Below are positions 1-6,495 of a stretch of DNA of 29,358 bases, in pieces. This stretch comes from an uncultured Blautia sp. (lineage in GTDB: Bacteria > Bacillota > Clostridia > Lachnospirales > Lachnospiraceae). The position numbers and the translations under genes were made by a program. The stretch spans positions 1-29,358 of the forward strand of contig USDN01000031.1 in the NCBI GenBank assembly GCA_900553515.1, given 5' to 3'. Positions within the stretch are counted from its first letter, which is position 1. Each line of letters opens with the position of its first letter. The notes under the pieces are model-generated. The model had not been told where the DNA came from. It made no database searches and worked only from the letters and a program-made list of their open reading frames with translations.

Positions 1-133
1 AGTAGTGAAAACACGTACTTAAGACTAGCCGTCGCGCTAGCGACTTGGTACAATTGAGAAATGTTATTGTACAGTACAGTATTAAAACTATTTTGCGTTT
101 ATAAAAGCACTAAATGATATCTGGAGGAAAAAA
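1..133. other. Left flank upstream of lrgA-like gene
   Basis: No gene is visible in this stretch. It holds a short inverted repeat, GTCGC-gcta-GCGAC, near position 30, and an 11-base palindrome, TGTACAGTACA, near position 68. A TATAAA at about 102 could be a -10 box for lrgA, but no convincing -35 accompanies it. The SD GGAGG at about 122 serves the gene starting at 134. Confidence 0.4.
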
Positions 134-538
134 ATGAAGTATATGAGACAATTTGGAATCATTCTGGGGGTTACCTGTGCAGGGGAACTGATGAAATATT
201 TTCTTCCTTTGCCGGTTCCGGGAAGTATTTACGGACTCCTTCTGATGTTCGTGCTGCTTTTTACCAAAGTGATCAAGGTAGAACATGTAAAGGATGTGGG
301 GGAATTTCTTATAGAGATCATGCCTTTGATGTTTATTCCGGCCGGTGTGGGTCTGATGTCATCCTGGAATGATCTGCAGGGATTTCTGGTTCCGCTTCTG
401 GTGATTACAGTAGCTACGACATTTATCGTGATGTTTGTGACCGGAAAGGTGACAGATTTTATGATGGATCGTAAAGAAAAAAAAGAAGCCGAAGAAAACA
501 GGGAGGAAGAGAAAGAAAATGGAAAATATAGTGCTTAA
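134..538 (+). CDS. lrgA: CidA/LrgA family holin-like membrane protein
   Basis: This 134-residue protein has the layout of the CidA/LrgA family. It has about four hydrophobic segments, a conserved early motif PLPVPGSIYGLLL near residues 25-38, and the IPAGVG motif near residues 69-74. A highly charged Lys/Glu tail covers roughly the last 25 residues. The start is set by CTGGAGG followed by seven bases and ATG. In Staphylococcus the family modulates murein hydrolase activity and cell death, and in several Firmicutes LrgAB-type proteins affect pyruvate or glycolate transport; which role applies here cannot be read from sequence. The gene overlaps the lrgB-like gene by 20 bases, so the two are surely one operon. 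No LytSR-type regulator is adjacent. Confidence 0.88.
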   Translation: MKYMRQFGIILGVTCAGELMKYFLPLPVPGSIYGLLLMFVLLFTKVIKVEHVKDVGEFLIEIMPLMFIPAGVGLMSSWNDLQGFLVPLLVITVATTFIVMFVTGKVTDFMMDRKEKKEAEENREEEKENGKYSA

Positions 539-1211
539 TTCTGCCACGCTGGGGGTTGTGATCAGCCTTTTGACTTATGAGATCGGTCTGGCTGCCCGAA
601 AAAAGTGGAAACTGTCGATACTGAATCCACTTCTGATTTCAATTCTTCTGGTGATCGGTATACTGGTTCTTTTTCGTGTGGATTATGAAAGCTATAATGC
701 AAGCGCACAGTATTTAAGCTACCTTCTTACTCCTGCTACGGTGTGTCTTGCGATTCCTCTGTATATACAGCTGGATGTTCTCAAAAAAAATATAGTTGCC
801 ATTCTGACCGGAATTCTGTCCGGTGTACTGGCAAGTCTGGGAAGTATTTTTGCCATGGCTATGGCTTTTGGACTTAACCACAGGGAATATGTGACTCTTC
901 TTCCGAAATCTATCACAACAGCTATTGGAATGGGAGTTTCTGAAGAACTGGGAGGATATGTGACCATTTCTGTGGCGACCATCATTATCACCGGAGTTCT
1001 GGGAAATATTATAGCGGAAACAGTGTGTAAGCTTTTCCGTATCCGCCATGCCGTGTCCAGAGGGCTGGCAATTGGAACGGCTGCTCATGCCATAGGAACT
1101 GCCAAAGCGATGGAAATGGGCGAAGTGGAAGGAGCTATGAGCAGTCTGGCTATTGTGGTATGCGGCCTTTGTACTGTAGCAGGCGCGTCTGTTTTTGCGA
1201 ATTTTATGTAG
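519..1211 (+). CDS. lrgB: LrgB family membrane protein
   Basis: This 230-residue polytopic membrane protein matches the LrgB/CidB family in length, in hydrophobic pattern (about six to seven segments) and in conserved stretches: LLTPATVCLAIPLY near 70, PKSITTAIGMGVSEELGG near 128, and SRGLAIGTAAHAIGTAKA near 179. LrgB proteins act with LrgA in the membrane in control of autolysis and in small-metabolite transport. The first 20 bases overlap the end of the lrgA-like gene in another frame, and a GGGAGG lies 12 bases before the ATG. A strong hairpin terminator follows 22 bases after the stop codon. The pair is complete and shows no frameshift. Confidence 0.9.
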   Translation: MENIVLNSATLGVVISLLTYEIGLAARKKWKLSILNPLLISILLVIGILVLFRVDYESYNASAQYLSYLLTPATVCLAIPLYIQLDVLKKNIVAILTGILSGVLASLGSIFAMAMAFGLNHREYVTLLPKSITTAIGMGVSEELGGYVTISVATIIITGVLGNIIAETVCKLFRIRHAVSRGLAIGTAAHAIGTAKAMEMGEVEGAMSSLAIVVCGLCTVAGASVFANFM

Positions 1212-1233
1212 CAAGCAAAATATGTTTTATGTA

Positions 1234-1276
1234 AAAACCCGGTAAATACAGGTATATCCTGTATCTACCGGGTTTT
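1234..1276. terminator. Bidirectional terminator between lrgB and ssrA
   Basis: A near-perfect hairpin has an 11-base outer stem (AAAACCCGGTA with TACCGGGTTTT), one mismatch, a 7-base inner stem (ATACAGG with CCTGTAT) and a five-base loop. It is A-rich on its left and T-rich on its right. It can therefore end lrgAB transcription on + and ssrA transcription on -. Confidence 0.93.
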
Positions 1277-1283
1277 CTTAAAA

Positions 1284-1629
1284 TGGACCTGAGGGGAATC
1301 GAACCCCTGTCCGAAAGCCTATCCCTTGCGGCATCTCCCATCACAGTCGCTGATTTAACATTCCCTTGGCGGCACGCCCACCGACAGGCTTACCGCTTCA
1401 GTAGCTTCATGATACATCTACCGGGGCAAAGCTTACCCGGCAAGGTTTCTCACATAGTCGACGCCAGATTCCTGATGTGTGAGTGCATCAGGGCTGACGA
1501 GCAGCAATTAGGCTGCTAACGCGTACTGTTCGTTTGCGTTTATATTTAGTTTCCCGGTTGGTACGCAGTCCAGGAGTCTGCGGATGGCTTCCCCAACTTC
1601 AAAGCCCCCGTCGAAACCAGTACAAGCCC
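1284..1629 (-). ncRNA. ssrA: tmRNA (ssrA)
   Basis: The minus strand reads GGGCTTGTACTGGTTTCGACGGGG at the 5' end and closes with a T-arm GGGGTTCGATTCCCC followed by CAGGTCC-A at the 3' end. GGGCTTG pairs with CAGGTCC (with G-U pairs) to form the tRNA-like acceptor stem. Inside, a reading frame after AAAC gives the tag ANEQYALAA and then TAA (1508-1537 on -), ending in the usual ALAA degradation signal. The length is about 346 nt, normal for a one-piece tmRNA. The CCA end is not encoded, since the discriminator A is followed by TTT. tmRNA with SmpB rescues stalled ribosomes and tags the truncated peptide. The 5' end is set by the acceptor stem, so the primary transcript probably starts about 50 nt earlier and is processed. 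Confidence 0.97.
1508..1537 (-). other. tmRNA proteolysis-tag reading frame
   Basis: Read on minus, GCA AAC GAA CAG TAC GCG TTA GCA GCC TAA encodes ANEQYALAA. The resume codon GCA is placed by analogy with the usual GCA-AAC start of many tags. The end in ALAA matches the ClpXP-type recognition tail. Confidence 0.85.
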
Positions 1630-1685
1630 TTATATAATAAGATAATGACTGGCGTACAGACGAACGTAAGCTTTACTGTCTCTAT

Positions 1686-1714
1686 ATATTAGAAGAAATA
1701 TCGGCATCTGTCAA
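1686..1714 (-). promoter_or_regulatory. Sigma-A promoter of ssrA
   Basis: On minus, TTGACA (1709-1714), a 17-base spacer and TAATAT (1686-1691) form a near-consensus promoter. Transcription would start at about 1679, giving a leader of roughly 50 nt before the mature tmRNA 5' end. Confidence 0.88.
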
Positions 1715-1733
1715 GAGGGGAGATACTTTTATT

Positions 1734-2465
1734 TTAAGCTCTTACATCCTGATGTTTCAGATTCCATACAGAGACCAGACAGAGGAATACAGAAAAAACA
1801 GTTACGGATATAAGAAATGGAAGAAAATCCTTTAAAACAGTGTCTTTGGTACCATTGGAGTTCATGCCCAGAAGCATGAGACTGTACGGCCAGAAAATGC
1901 CGATGCCTTCATTATTAAATAATACGCCCAGGACGCTTCCGATCAGTCCGATTCCCACCGGAATGGAAAAACTTCGGATCCTCATAGAGAGAAACAACTG
2001 GAGACAGCAGATGGGGACCGCGCCCAGAGTTCCTCTTAAAATCCAGATTACAATTTCCGGAGGGCAAATCCCCGGAAGACCGGCAAGCTTGCCGCTGATC
2101 AGATAAAGGATTCCGGTCCATAGCTGAGTCATAAGGGTAATAAGCAGGATCCATACCAGTTTTCCAAAGAACAGATCAGAGACAGGAACAGGGGCTGTCA
2201 TGATCTTATTCCAGTTATTATGTCGGTGTTCCAGCCTCCAGATATAAGAACAGTACAGACCGATCAGCGGAGCAAAGAAGAAGCTGGCATAAAACAGTGT
2301 ATGCTGCGTCCAAAGAGAGTACCACTGGGATTTCAGGATCCCCAGGTTCTGCATATAATTAAAGGTTCCCATGACAGCGGGGATAATCGGGATCAGAATA
2401 CAGGCAGGAAGGATCAGGGTGTGGCGCAGTTTCTGTTTTTCTGCGCGGATACATCGGGTCAGCAT
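1734..2465 (-). CDS. Lantibiotic-immunity-type ABC transporter permease (second subunit)
   Basis: This 243-residue protein has about six hydrophobic segments and a short basic N-terminus (MLTRCIRAEKQKLRHT). The pattern and length fit the MutG/EpiG/SpaG class of lantibiotic-protection ABC permeases and CprC of Clostridioides difficile. It contains the motif WNKIMTAPVPVSDLFFGKL near residues 85-103, typical of these small ABC-2 permeases. It lies three bases after the first permease, with AGGAGG before the ATG, in the order ATPase-permease-permease. With its partners it would remove lantibiotics or related peptides from the membrane; the substrate is inferred. No hairpin terminator is visible after the stop before the ssrA promoter. 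Confidence 0.8.
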   Translation of the reverse strand: MLTRCIRAEKQKLRHTLILPACILIPIIPAVMGTFNYMQNLGILKSQWYSLWTQHTLFYASFFFAPLIGLYCSYIWRLEHRHNNWNKIMTAPVPVSDLFFGKLVWILLITLMTQLWTGILYLISGKLAGLPGICPPEIVIWILRGTLGAVPICCLQLFLSMRIRSFSIPVGIGLIGSVLGVLFNNEGIGIFWPYSLMLLGMNSNGTKDTVLKDFLPFLISVTVFSVFLCLVSVWNLKHQDVRA

Positions 2466-2468
2466 AAT

Positions 2469-3230
2469 CTATACCTCCTTTTTTGTAAAAACAGTCCGGC
2501 ACAGCAGGAAAACGAAGATCCCGAAAGCCAGAAACAGGATAAATTTACGGGTTGGAAAAGGAATTTCGTAATAATGGATGATCCTTGTGTCCTTGTTCCA
2601 GTCCATCCCTACGGTAGAAAAAACGGCATAGTACCCCCATAGCACGAATCTTGCCACAGGTGCAGGGAAAAACATGGAAAAAAGACCAAGGAAACTTCCG
2701 GCGATCCCGATTCCCAGAGGAAAAAGCTGATTTTCTGAAAGAAGAGACAATGTCTGCTGGATTATCAGGATCACTGCACTGACCGTAAGGACAGTAAGGA
2801 GATAAAGAAAAAAATCTCCTGCCCGGAAGCCGCCAAATTTTTTGATACTGCCGAAAAAAAGGATCAGCAGCCCCTGGCCGAAAGTGAAAAACACCAGATA
2901 CCTGAAGCCGTTCAGATATTTACAGTCAAAAAAACTGCCCGGCTTCTGTACCGTATAGAGAAGCTTCAGAGTGTCTCCTTTGACTTCCATATCACAGATC
3001 CTGCTGGCGGTCACGGAGATCATCAGGGGAAGAAGGATCGCATTCATGACAGGAAGCTGATAAAACAGCATGGTATATCCGGTTTGGAACTCATCTGGCT
3101 TCATCGAACTGATCTGCCACATGGTCCACAGAAAATAAAAACCCAGAAAGCCAAGAGGAACAAGAAGCGCTTTTGTATGCTTTACTTTTTGATGTTCTGC
3201 ACGTATTTGTGACGATAAGAATTCTGTCAT
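2469..3230 (-). CDS. Lantibiotic-immunity-type ABC transporter permease (first subunit)
   Basis: This is a 253-residue membrane protein with about six hydrophobic segments. The N-terminus, MTEFLSSQIRAEHQKVKHTK, is the basic cytosolic leader common to MutE/EpiE/CprB permeases. The frame is open further upstream to 3392, but that stretch lies inside the ATPase gene. The real start at 3230 is shown by an AGGTGAG ribosome binding site and by the ATGA overlap with the ATPase stop, which implies translational coupling. The two permeases are distant homologues and probably form one heteromeric channel with a dimer of the ATPase. The family assignment is firm at the level of small ABC-2 permeases. 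The lantibiotic role rests on operon order and the adjacent two-component system. Confidence 0.82.
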   Translation of the reverse strand: MTEFLSSQIRAEHQKVKHTKALLVPLGFLGFYFLWTMWQISSMKPDEFQTGYTMLFYQLPVMNAILLPLMISVTASRICDMEVKGDTLKLLYTVQKPGSFFDCKYLNGFRYLVFFTFGQGLLILFFGSIKKFGGFRAGDFFLYLLTVLTVSAVILIIQQTLSLLSENQLFPLGIGIAGSFLGLFSMFFPAPVARFVLWGYYAVFSTVGMDWNKDTRIIHYYEIPFPTRKFILFLAFGIFVFLLCRTVFTKKEV

Positions 3231-4141
3231 AAACTCACCTGCTTTCCTGTAAGCTGGAGAAAGATATCTTCCAGACTCATCTGCTGTTCTTCCAGACGCA
3301 GAATCCCGATTCCGGAATTTACCAGAAGAGCCACTGCGCGCATGATTCTGCTGTCTTCCATAAGTTTCAGGCTGAGACGTCCGTCCCTCCACTGAGCAGG
3401 AATACCGGAATTTTTCAGCTGCCGGAGAGCAGCCTGATCGTCAGAGGTGTGCAGGTAAAGCCTTCCCCGGCTGTGTTCATGAAGGACGTTTAAACTGTCC
3501 TGAAAGATCAGCTGTCCCTGATTGATGATTCCCACATGAGTTGCCATCTGATCCATCTCAGAAAGAAGATGGCTGGAAATCAGCACTGTAATCCCGAAAG
3601 AAGCAGGAAGAGAACAGATCAGTTCCCGCATTTCCTGGATTCCGGCAGGATCCAGTCCGTTTGTGGGTTCATCCAGCAGAAGAATCCTGGGATTTCCAAG
3701 AAGGGCAGCCGCAAGTCCAAGGCGCTGCTTCATGCCAAGAGAATACTGACTCACCTTTTTGTCCTGCTGTCCTTCCATGCGGACAACGTGGAGTACGTGC
3801 TGGATTTCCTTTTCCGGCACATTTTTTAAGGTACAGATAATCTGAAGGTTTTCTTTTCCGCTTAAATGTCCGTAATAGGCAGGCGCTTCAATCAGCGATC
3901 CTGTCTCAGACAAAATTGCTAAACGGTTTTTGGAATTTATTTCTTTTCCAAGAATCTGAATCTGCCCTTCTGTTGGTTTTACCAGCCCCAGAAGCATTTT
4001 CAGAGTAGTAGATTTTCCGGCGCCGTTAGGTCCGAGAAAGCCGTAAATACTTCCGCCCGGTACACGGAGATCGATCTGGTCTACCACAGCCTTTGCTTTA
4101 TATTTTTTTGTGAGAGAATCTGTAACAATTACAAATCCCAT
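3227..4141 (-). CDS. Lantibiotic-protection ABC transporter ATP-binding subunit (CprA/MutF-like)
   Basis: This is a single nucleotide-binding domain of 304 residues. Walker A GPNGAGKST is at 37-45, the signature YSLGMKQ at 132-138, Walker B ILLLDEP at 152-158 with catalytic E157, and the switch histidine H190 in SSHLLSE. The Q-loop position reads GSLIEAPAYY with Glu (E84) in place of Gln, the E-loop variant described for lantibiotic immunity ATPases. The C-terminal ~90 residues form the accessory region that usually ends in SLEDIFLQLT. AAGGAGG precedes the start. It leads the operon and would energise the two permeases encoded after it. Regulation is probably by the divergent response regulator through phased repeats at 4193-4231. 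Confidence 0.9.
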   Translation of the reverse strand: MGFVIVTDSLTKKYKAKAVVDQIDLRVPGGSIYGFLGPNGAGKSTTLKMLLGLVKPTEGQIQILGKEINSKNRLAILSETGSLIEAPAYYGHLSGKENLQIICTLKNVPEKEIQHVLHVVRMEGQQDKKVSQYSLGMKQRLGLAAALLGNPRILLLDEPTNGLDPAGIQEMRELICSLPASFGITVLISSHLLSEMDQMATHVGIINQGQLIFQDSLNVLHEHSRGRLYLHTSDDQAALRQLKNSGIPAQWRDGRLSLKLMEDSRIMRAVALLVNSGIGILRLEEQQMSLEDIFLQLTGKQVSL

Positions 4142-4179
4142 GTCAGTTACCTCCTTAAATTCTTTTCTGATCTGGGATA

Positions 4180-4231
4180 AGTATAAAAGATCAGGCTTAG
4201 GTGAGGCTTAACTGTACCTTATTTTTACCTT
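4180..4231 (-). promoter_or_regulatory. Activator-type promoter of the ABC operon with four 11-bp-phased half-sites
   Basis: Four hexamers start at 4193, 4204, 4215 and 4226 (AGGCTT, AGGCTT, TACCTT, TACCTT on +). Read on minus they are AAGGTA, AAGGTA, AAGCCT, AAGCCT, each exactly 11 bp apart, about one helical turn. A -10 box TATACT on minus lies at 4180-4185. No good -35 exists 17 bp upstream, and the second half-site sits there instead. This is the arrangement expected for an OmpR-family activator that replaces -35 recognition. The regulator is probably the response regulator encoded at 4317. Confidence 0.65.
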
Positions 4232-4249
4232 AACTTTTTCCGGCGGCAG

Positions 4250-4278
4250 TTGGAATGGAATAAAAAATAACTTATAAT
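4250..4278 (+). promoter_or_regulatory. Promoter of the response regulator/kinase operon
   Basis: TTGGAA (4250-4255), a 17-base spacer and TATAAT (4273-4278) lie 38 bases before the chosen start codon. The promoter is close to the phased repeats, so autoregulation is possible. Confidence 0.8.
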
Positions 4279-4316
4279 AAGGAAAGAAGCTGAAAATATA
4301 AATGCTGGAGGTTTTT

Positions 4317-5039
4317 ATGGGATTATATGAACATAAGATCATGCTGGTGGACGATAACCGGGAGCTGCTGGAAATGATCGAAGATATATTGAAACAAAGT
4401 GGTTATAAGAACATTGTAAAGGCAGGATGTGTCCGTGAAGCTCTGGAAACATTCCGGATAGAAAAACCGGACATGGCAGTTCTGGATGTGATGCTTCCGG
4501 ACGGAGACGGATTTCGTTTGTTCCAGAGACTGAGAGAGCAGTCGGATATTCCTATTTTATTTCTTTCTGCAAAGGACGAAGACAGAGACCGGCTTTTCGG
4601 GCTGGGACTTGGAGCGGATGACTATATCACCAAGCCTTTTCTTCCTCCGGAACTGGTGCTGAGAGTAAGTGCCATTTTGAAAAGAAGCTATCGGCAGGCG
4701 TATCAGGATAACGGAGAGAAGAAGCGTTTATGTCTGGGAGATCATGAGATTCTTTTTGATTATGGGTTTGTCCGGTACAGAGGGGAAGAAATTCCTTTTA
4801 CAGCCAAGGAGCTGATCCTTTTGCAGAAGCTTAATGAGAACAGAGGGAAGATTGTAACCTTTGATGCATTGTGCAATGCAGCCTGGGGAGACGGATACTA
4901 TGGGTATGAGAACACGCTGATGGTTCATATCCGGCATTTGAGAGAAAAAATTGAGGAGGATCCTTCCCATCCCCAGTGGCTCCTGACTGCACGGGGACTG
5001 GGATACCGGCTGGCATCGGACAGGGGAGGAAGTATATGA
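4317..5039 (+). CDS. OmpR-family response regulator, CprR-like
   Basis: This 240-residue protein has a receiver domain at about 7-125: acidic pair D12-D13, phosphoacceptor D57 in LDVMLPDGDG, S84 and K106 in ITKPF. A winged-helix DNA-binding domain follows at about 140-235 (HIRHLREKIEEDP, GLGYRL). An ATG five codons upstream exists, but the CTGGAGG that lies between them fits the start at 4317 with six-base spacing. The gene overlaps its kinase by ATGA. It stands divergent to the lantibiotic-type ABC operon, as in clostridial CprRK/CprABC, so it most likely activates that operon when the kinase senses a peptide. The direct-repeat site between them supports this. Confidence 0.9.
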   Translation: MGLYEHKIMLVDDNRELLEMIEDILKQSGYKNIVKAGCVREALETFRIEKPDMAVLDVMLPDGDGFRLFQRLREQSDIPILFLSAKDEDRDRLFGLGLGADDYITKPFLPPELVLRVSAILKRSYRQAYQDNGEKKRLCLGDHEILFDYGFVRYRGEEIPFTAKELILLQKLNENRGKIVTFDALCNAAWGDGYYGYENTLMVHIRHLREKIEEDPSHPQWLLTARGLGYRLASDRGGSI

Positions 5040-6427
5040 GAAGCCTTTTTCGGATCATCAGACGTTATTCCTTTACAGCGGGAGCAATCATCTGTGTGAT
5101 CCTGCTCAGTAATGTGATCGCTTTTTTTACCTGGGGATACCAGAAAATGGAGGTGTCCAGGAGGCAGGATTTCCGCAGGAGCACCCTGGAAACCATCAGC
5201 AGAGAGCTTTTTCAGGAAAATGGTCAGTGGGAGCTGGGGGAAAAGGGGATTCAGGAACTGGAGAACTCGGATCTTCAATGGTGCATGGGACTTGATAAAA
5301 ACGGACAGGTAGTCTGGGAGTGGAGACTTCCCGGGAATTTCGCCCATTCCTACAGTAATGCAGAGGTGGCAAAATTCAGCAGATGGTATCTCAATGATTA
5401 TCCGGTGGCTGTATGGGATGCAGGAAATCTGCTTCTTGTAGTGGGGCTGGATCCGGATTTCTTTGTCAGATACAGTGAGGTTTTTCCTCTCAGCGACATA
5501 GATATGATTCCTCAGTACCTGAAAGTGATCCTGGTGGTAAATGCAGCGGTGATCCTGTTTTTTGTCTTTCTTCTGGGCTATCGTTTTTACAAGGCGCTGA
5601 AGCCTCTGGGAACCGGAGTGGAAAAACTGTCCAGACAGGAACCGGTGCGGCTGAAAGAAAAAGGCATGACCAGAGATCTTGCGCTTCAGATCAATCATAC
5701 CTCAGAAATCCTCCAGGAACAGAAACAGAGACTGAATAAAAGAGATCAGGCCAGAACTGAATGGATCTCTGGAGTTTCTCACGATATCCGAACCCCTCTG
5801 GCTCTGATTGTAGGATATACAGACAGGCTGGCAAAAAGTCCGAACCTGACAGAAGAGGAAAAAAAGATTACAGATACGATATGCAGACAAAGCCGGCTTA
5901 TCAGTCAGCTGGTCTCTGATCTGAATCTTACTTCAAAGCTTGCTTATGATGCGCAGCCACTGCATCTGTCAAAATGTTCTCCGGCTCTTTTGCTAAGAGA
6001 ATGTACGGCAGATATTTACAATGAAGAACTGGAACAGGAAAATGGACAGACAGAGGTAGAGCTGGAAATTTCTCCGGAAATGGAAAAAGCAGCTGTTTTT
6101 GCAGATGGAAATCTGGTTAAACGTGCTCTGCGTAACCTGATCGGAAACAGTGTGCGCCATAATCCACAGGGGTGTCAGGTTATGATCCGCCTTTACGAAA
6201 AGGATGGAATGGCGTGTTTTTGCATAACAGATTCCGGAACGGGGATTCCGCAGACCGTAGTAGAAAATATGGATTCACAGACAGAAAAGATCCATATTAT
6301 GGGGCTTCGGCTTGCACGGCAGATCGCACGGGCACATGGCGGAAATATGGAATTTCTCAGACGGGAGACAGGGACATATGATGTAGGGATACGTTTTCCT
6401 GTTGAACAGGAGGAAAAAGAGCAGTAA
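5036..6427 (+). CDS. Sensor histidine kinase, CprK-like
   Basis: This 463-residue kinase has TM1 at about 12-33, an extracellular sensor region of about 125 residues, and TM2 at about 162-182. A short linker leads to the phosphoacceptor helix with H249 in GVSHDIRTPLAL, then the catalytic domain with N-box RNLIGNSVRHN at about 366-376 and G1 box DSGTGIP starting at D399. The G2 region reads HIMGLRLARQI, a reduced form without a full GxGxGL, and no clear F-box is seen. This reduced form occurs in some clostridial kinases. The start at 5036 overlaps the regulator stop (ATGA); an upstream in-frame ATG at 4976 lies within the regulator gene and is not used. A large extracellular domain suggests direct ligand sensing, unlike BceS-type kinases. 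Confidence 0.88.
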   Translation: MRSLFRIIRRYSFTAGAIICVILLSNVIAFFTWGYQKMEVSRRQDFRRSTLETISRELFQENGQWELGEKGIQELENSDLQWCMGLDKNGQVVWEWRLPGNFAHSYSNAEVAKFSRWYLNDYPVAVWDAGNLLLVVGLDPDFFVRYSEVFPLSDIDMIPQYLKVILVVNAAVILFFVFLLGYRFYKALKPLGTGVEKLSRQEPVRLKEKGMTRDLALQINHTSEILQEQKQRLNKRDQARTEWISGVSHDIRTPLALIVGYTDRLAKSPNLTEEEKKITDTICRQSRLISQLVSDLNLTSKLAYDAQPLHLSKCSPALLLRECTADIYNEELEQENGQTEVELEISPEMEKAAVFADGNLVKRALRNLIGNSVRHNPQGCQVMIRLYEKDGMACFCITDSGTGIPQTVVENMDSQTEKIHIMGLRLARQIARAHGGNMEFLRRETGTYDVGIRFPVEQEEKEQ

Positions 6428-6432
6428 CAGCA

Positions 6433-6461
6433 TTGTATTTGGGAAAAATAGCGTCTATAAT
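6433..6461 (+). promoter_or_regulatory. Promoter of the ABC exporter gene
   Basis: TTGTAT (6433-6438), a 17-base spacer and TATAAT (6456-6461) lie just after the kinase stop codon. The exporter can thus be transcribed apart from the kinase operon. The site also argues against the TTG at 6433 being a start codon. Confidence 0.72.
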
Positions 6462-6495
6462 AGCAGATGAATATTTTGAAAGGATGAAAAAGATT

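Noticed and set aside
25..45. GTCGC-gcta-GCGAC as a transposon end
   Set aside because: No transposase, target duplication or matching end is visible in the window.
1283..1519. 78-codon open frame on + over the tmRNA
   Set aside because: It is antisense to ssrA, whose conserved ends and tag are clear, and it has no ribosome binding site.
3231..3392. N-terminal extension of the first lantibiotic-type permease
   Set aside because: The added residues are within the ATPase gene and polar; the ATGA overlap and ribosome site put the start at 3230.
6433..6495. TTG start for the ABC exporter
   Set aside because: The region forms a TTGTAT-17-TATAAT promoter, and the SD-like GAAAGG lies downstream of the TTG.
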